This document shows, piece after piece, positions 59,778 through 64,000 of a stretch of 64,000 nt of DNA. How positions within the stretch are numbered: the first letter of the stretch is position 1; each line of letters begins with the position of its first letter. Origin of the DNA: Utricularia gibba (Eukaryota > Streptophyta > Magnoliopsida > Lamiales > Lentibulariaceae); assembly GCA_002189035.1 (NCBI GenBank), contig CM007989.1, positions 992,001-1,056,000 on the forward strand, written 5' to 3'. A program made the translations under genes and the position numbers. The notes beneath the pieces are model-generated. The model saw nothing but the letters and a program-made list of their open reading frames with translations, was not told the origin of the DNA and ran no database searches.

Positions 59778-61867
59778 TCAGCCCCTTGTCAAGTTTCTCC
59801 ATTTGTCCTTTAAGTCCACCTGGGTTTTAACCATACTCGGAGTTTAGGCAGCAGATGAGAGAATTGAATGATAGATAGATCTATAACTTACCTCCGTTCT
59901 TTCTTCAAAAACATCTCTGTAGGCATTTAGGATGGTCTTCCAGTTCCCTCTTCCGTACCTTGGTGATAGCGAAAATAAGCAAAGGCAGAGTTCAGTAGGA
60001 GGATTTGACCTTTGGAAACAATGAGATGGGCCATGCTACGTGCGGAAGAGAGAGAGCTAGATCGTGTTACCAAGTGAAATAAAGCTTACATCTCCACACC
60101 GGTCCGCAGTGTGTCTTCTTCAAGAACACTCCACCTTCTGGTCATCCTTCTCCTTTTATTAGGTTCATAACGTTTTAGTTGAGGAATTTTAACCACCCTT
60201 GGGCTTGGTAGATGATGACGCCTCCTGGGGTTTGCTATTTCATCATCTGATATATCATCAATTGAGTCATCCCACTGCAACAAGCCATGAGCTTAACTAT
60301 GTTCCCAGTACGCATGATGTAAAATTGGCCTTGAACAAGAAATCAGGTGGAAAAGGTTTTAAAAAAGTGAAGCCAGCTAACCTGCATGGTATGGGCAGTG
60401 CTATTCCGATCCATCATGCTTGGCCTAGGGATGTCTTTCACTATGCCAGTAGCTTGCAACAGTCCATCATCATCACGCACCGTCGACCCAACGACATTCT
60501 CTTCTATGGCATCTTTGCTCTTCATATTTGATTGGATACCACATACTTCGTCGGCAATCCGTAATGCTCCAGGGAGAGGATCCGTCACGACAGCATGAAG
60601 ATCAGATGAACTAAGCTTAAGAGCTTTTTGAACCCTTTTGACTTCTGAGGCACATGGAATATTGTTACCTCCTTGTGGGAGATTTGCTTCCATTGAATCT
60701 GATTCATTGAGTTTTGCTCCTCTACCAGTTCCAGATACCAGCCTTCTAGCAGAACGCCGCAGACCAACAAGCTTGTCCCTGAGACGAATACCTTTAATTT
60801 GGGGTTCTGCAAAATTGGAATAAGAAAAATCGTAACATACGGGGCAAAAAGAGAACGCAAATCACATAAACACAAGACAAGATCTACTGTCCCATGCAAG
60901 GTATCGTTTCACATGGATGCCAGAAAGAGAGAAGCTTAAAGTGTTTCTCAAACATACGATTGACCGGATCATGAGCATCTAGTCTTGGAAAATTCGGAAT
61001 TTCACCTTCCACGATATGATCAGCATCACCCGGTTTATTGATCATATCAATACTTTCACGTTCTTTATCTACATGATCTGCATTTGCCAATTCATCAGTT
61101 ACTTGAGCAGTACATTGATCAGCATTCGCAACATTTTCAAGCACAACGTGATCAGCAATCACCACATTTTTTTTCTCCTTCACGCCTTTATTTTTAGTTA
61201 TCTCATCAGAACCCGCAGTTTCTAACATATCCTGAAGTTTCTGTCTGAATTCGCGTGCTATCAACTCAAAACACGAAGGCCCCATTTTCTTCTTCTCCCC
61301 CATCAAGAAAGCTTTGACTGCTCCAATTGCATCAATACCCTCAAGACTTTCAAGAACACTCTGACGAAAGTCAACATCCGATATTGCAGCCTCAATTATG
61401 TCATTCCACTCCCACAGGTTTTCTGATTCCAATCTGAAAACCACTTTATCCTTACTTCCAGTTTTTCCTCCCCAAATCCTCTTCATCGCCTCCCTGCAGC
61501 CATCGTCAGCGTCCTCCCAACTTTTCAATAGCCTTAGAGAACACTCCACGGCAACCACACAATAAACCTGCTTCATTGCATCAGAAACAGTTTCAACCCC
61601 TCGTTCCAATTCAATCTCCGCCAGCTGCGCAATATAATACAGCAACTTTTCCAAAGCTGGATTTTTCTGAATCTGAAACTCCAGTTCCTTCAACAAAATC
61701 AATTTTTTGAGATTCGGGTTGTCGTCAGAAAGCGGGAATAAACGAAGTAACGAATCCAAATCACATTTTCGAAGTCCCACGCTTCCTTTGAGAATGAACT
61801 CCAAGATCAGATTCCGGATGACGTACTGATCGGTATCCATAACCCAGTCCACAGGATAATCTTCCAT
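59778..61867 (-). CDS. TRF-like Myb (telobox) protein
   Basis: Nuclear protein of the telomere-repeat-binding-factor-like family. Exons 60958-61867, 60382-60806, 60090-60274, 59892-59958 and 59778-59819 encode 542 residues. The N-terminal 200 residues are helical and follow the pattern of plant TRF-like proteins (YVIRNLILEFILKGSVGLRKCDLDSLLRLFP). Middle regions are acidic and low in complexity. The single Myb/telobox domain is at the extreme C-terminus (about 490-540): RRWSVLEEDTLRTGVEMYGRGNWKTIL, then the third helix VDLKDKWRNL. This VDLKDKWRN motif reads telomeric TTAGGG repeats in the family. The annotated start (61867) assumes a 5' UTR intron with the acceptor near 61882. The gene shares a 273-bp promoter with RPS26. 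Confidence 0.88.
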
Positions 61868-61963
61868 TTCGGCAGATGCATCAATCTGAAATTTCCCCAA
61901 TTCAAACCCCTAATCTTTCCCCCTTGTGGAATTGGGTTCGAAATAAAGAAAAACAATTGGAAG

Positions 61964-62056
61964 TGGGCCACAAAACATGGCTATCTAACGAAGCCCAACA
62001 TTAATGGGCTGTACTCAAACAAGTTTTTTCCAATTAGGGTTTTGTTTATATATAAA
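61964..62056. promoter_or_regulatory. Site II, telo-box and TATA elements in the TRFL/RPS26 promoter
   Basis: Between the two divergent genes lie TGGGCC (61964-61969), AGCCCA (61992-61997) and TGGGCT (62005-62010), all site II TGGGCY elements. A telo-box TTAGGGTTT (62034-62042) and a TATA box TATATATAAA (62047-62056) follow. Site II plus telo-box is the classic plant ribosomal-protein promoter arrangement. The TATA position fits RPS26 transcription. Confidence 0.85.
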
Positions 62057-62140
62057 CTAAGCGACGGCAGCTCTTCTCATCTGTCTCCAGAGAAATTAAG
62101 CGGAGAGGCCTTTGAATCGAGCTTCGTCGATCAATCCATA

Positions 62141-63299
<1,159 letters not shown>

Positions 63300-64000
63300 A
63301 GTATTTCTACTGCTACCAACTGCCTTATCATGATCTTCTTGTTTCTTTTACCATTTTGACTCAAGCGTGGGAATCGGTATCTGCCCACACCCGTCATTCG
63401 ATTTTCGCTTTCCCTGACATCAAGTTTGAGATTGATTCTTCGTGCGTCTAAATGCAATTCCAGGAAATTGTCTTTTTTTTTCTAATATTTTCTGTTGTTT
63501 CAAAAATTAATTTAGTTCTTTAAAATCATATTTAGGTTTGGTTACCGTAACGCGCCAAGAATGAGCTACTAGAGTATGGTAGTTGTGTCTCGTACAGCAA
63601 TTGTTTTTGTTTTCTCTAATGCATTATTCCTATTTTATAAGAAAATTATATATAATACTATAATACTTTTTTATTTTATATGTTGATAAAAAAGTTCCAA
63701 TTTCATAAGAATTATGGGATAGTAGTTTTTTTCTAAGTGATTTAAGATTGAGTTTACTATTATATCATTTTTTTATGCATAACTAATATTAGTATCATGT
63801 AAATTAGTAAAAAATTTTAATTTTAAATTCATTAAATTGAAGTAAAAATATCAAATGCAATTTGTATATTTTTACTTTATAAATTAATTAAATATAATTT
63901 TTATGACATAAATATATCATTTATTTAATATGAATCAATTATATAATAATTATCATTACAAATATTTTTAAATTATATATCGATTTTTATTTTATCAAAA
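63300..64000. other. RPS26 3' flank, AT-rich spacer
   Basis: The RPS26 3' UTR to about 63500, then very AT-rich DNA to the window edge with no recognisable gene. Confidence 0.6.

Overview
This is a gene-dense piece of nuclear chromosome from a flowering plant, almost certainly a eudicot. The evidence is many short GT-AG introns, AT-rich spacers, plastid- and mitochondrion-targeted nuclear proteins, and plant-only families (group VII ERF, RIN4/NOI, BASS1, YCF54, DUF538, MEE60-like). A plant-type U2 snRNA gene with the plant upstream sequence element is also present. I cannot name the species from the sequence. All gene models were spliced by hand from splice signals, reading phase and remembered family sequences; exon coordinates are given in each entry.

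Layout. 1-780 (-): 5' part of a dihydroflavonol 4-reductase, running off the left edge. 2568-3293 (-): HRE2/ERF71-like hypoxia factor. 4204-5655 (-): exo-polygalacturonase. 6690-8552 (+): cyclin C. 8707-10327 (-): plastid quinone oxidoreductase, head to head with a PPR protein (10707-11840, +). 12490-15153 (-): FKBP62/ROF1-type immunophilin, head to head with YlmG1 (15445-16128, +). 17482-18350 (-): NOI/RIN4-family protein. 18351-25737 is a mostly gene-poor, AT-rich stretch holding only an IBH1-like HLH gene (23488-23889, +). 25738-27442 (-): BASS1-like carrier. 28469-29041 (-): DUF538 protein. 30485-31438 (+): sterol 8,7-isomerase (HYDRA1/EBP). 31604-32815 (-): decayed PRCC-like pseudogene beside a U2 snRNA gene (33047-33241, +). 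33336-34019 (-): MEE60-like membrane protein. 34694-35430 (-): PsaL. 35893-39656 (-): mitochondrial 2-oxoglutarate dehydrogenase E1. 40368-43101 (-): class I formin. 45955-47456 (-): Mediator subunit MED19, head to head with an S-like RNase T2 (48152-49955, +). 51008-54759 (+): auxilin-like J protein. 56781-57717 (+): mitochondrial calcium uniporter. 58045-58828 (+): YCF54. 59778-61867 (-): TRF-like telobox Myb protein, head to head with ribosomal protein S26 (62141-63299, +).

The genes are unrelated housekeeping and regulatory loci; there is no operon-like pathway cluster. Themes that do recur are head-to-head pairs sharing short promoters, and organelle-targeted products (ceQORH, YlmG1, BASS1, PsaL and YCF54 in plastids; OGDH E1, MCU and probably the PPR protein in mitochondria).

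The strongest unexpected pattern is that four otherwise intact genes (FKBP62, NOI, OGDH E1, auxilin-like) each carry exactly one single-base frame break, in or near a G/C homopolymer. This looks more like residual assembly error than four independent pseudogenes. Other points worth a second look are a stop-free 69-nt intron in the hypoxia ERF, a GC-AG intron in the polygalacturonase, a tandem duplication in the HYDRA1 leader, the PRCC pseudogene, and an altered active-site motif in the RNase T2. I found no transposon with coding capacity, no CRISPR array, no tRNA and no convincing undescribed system.
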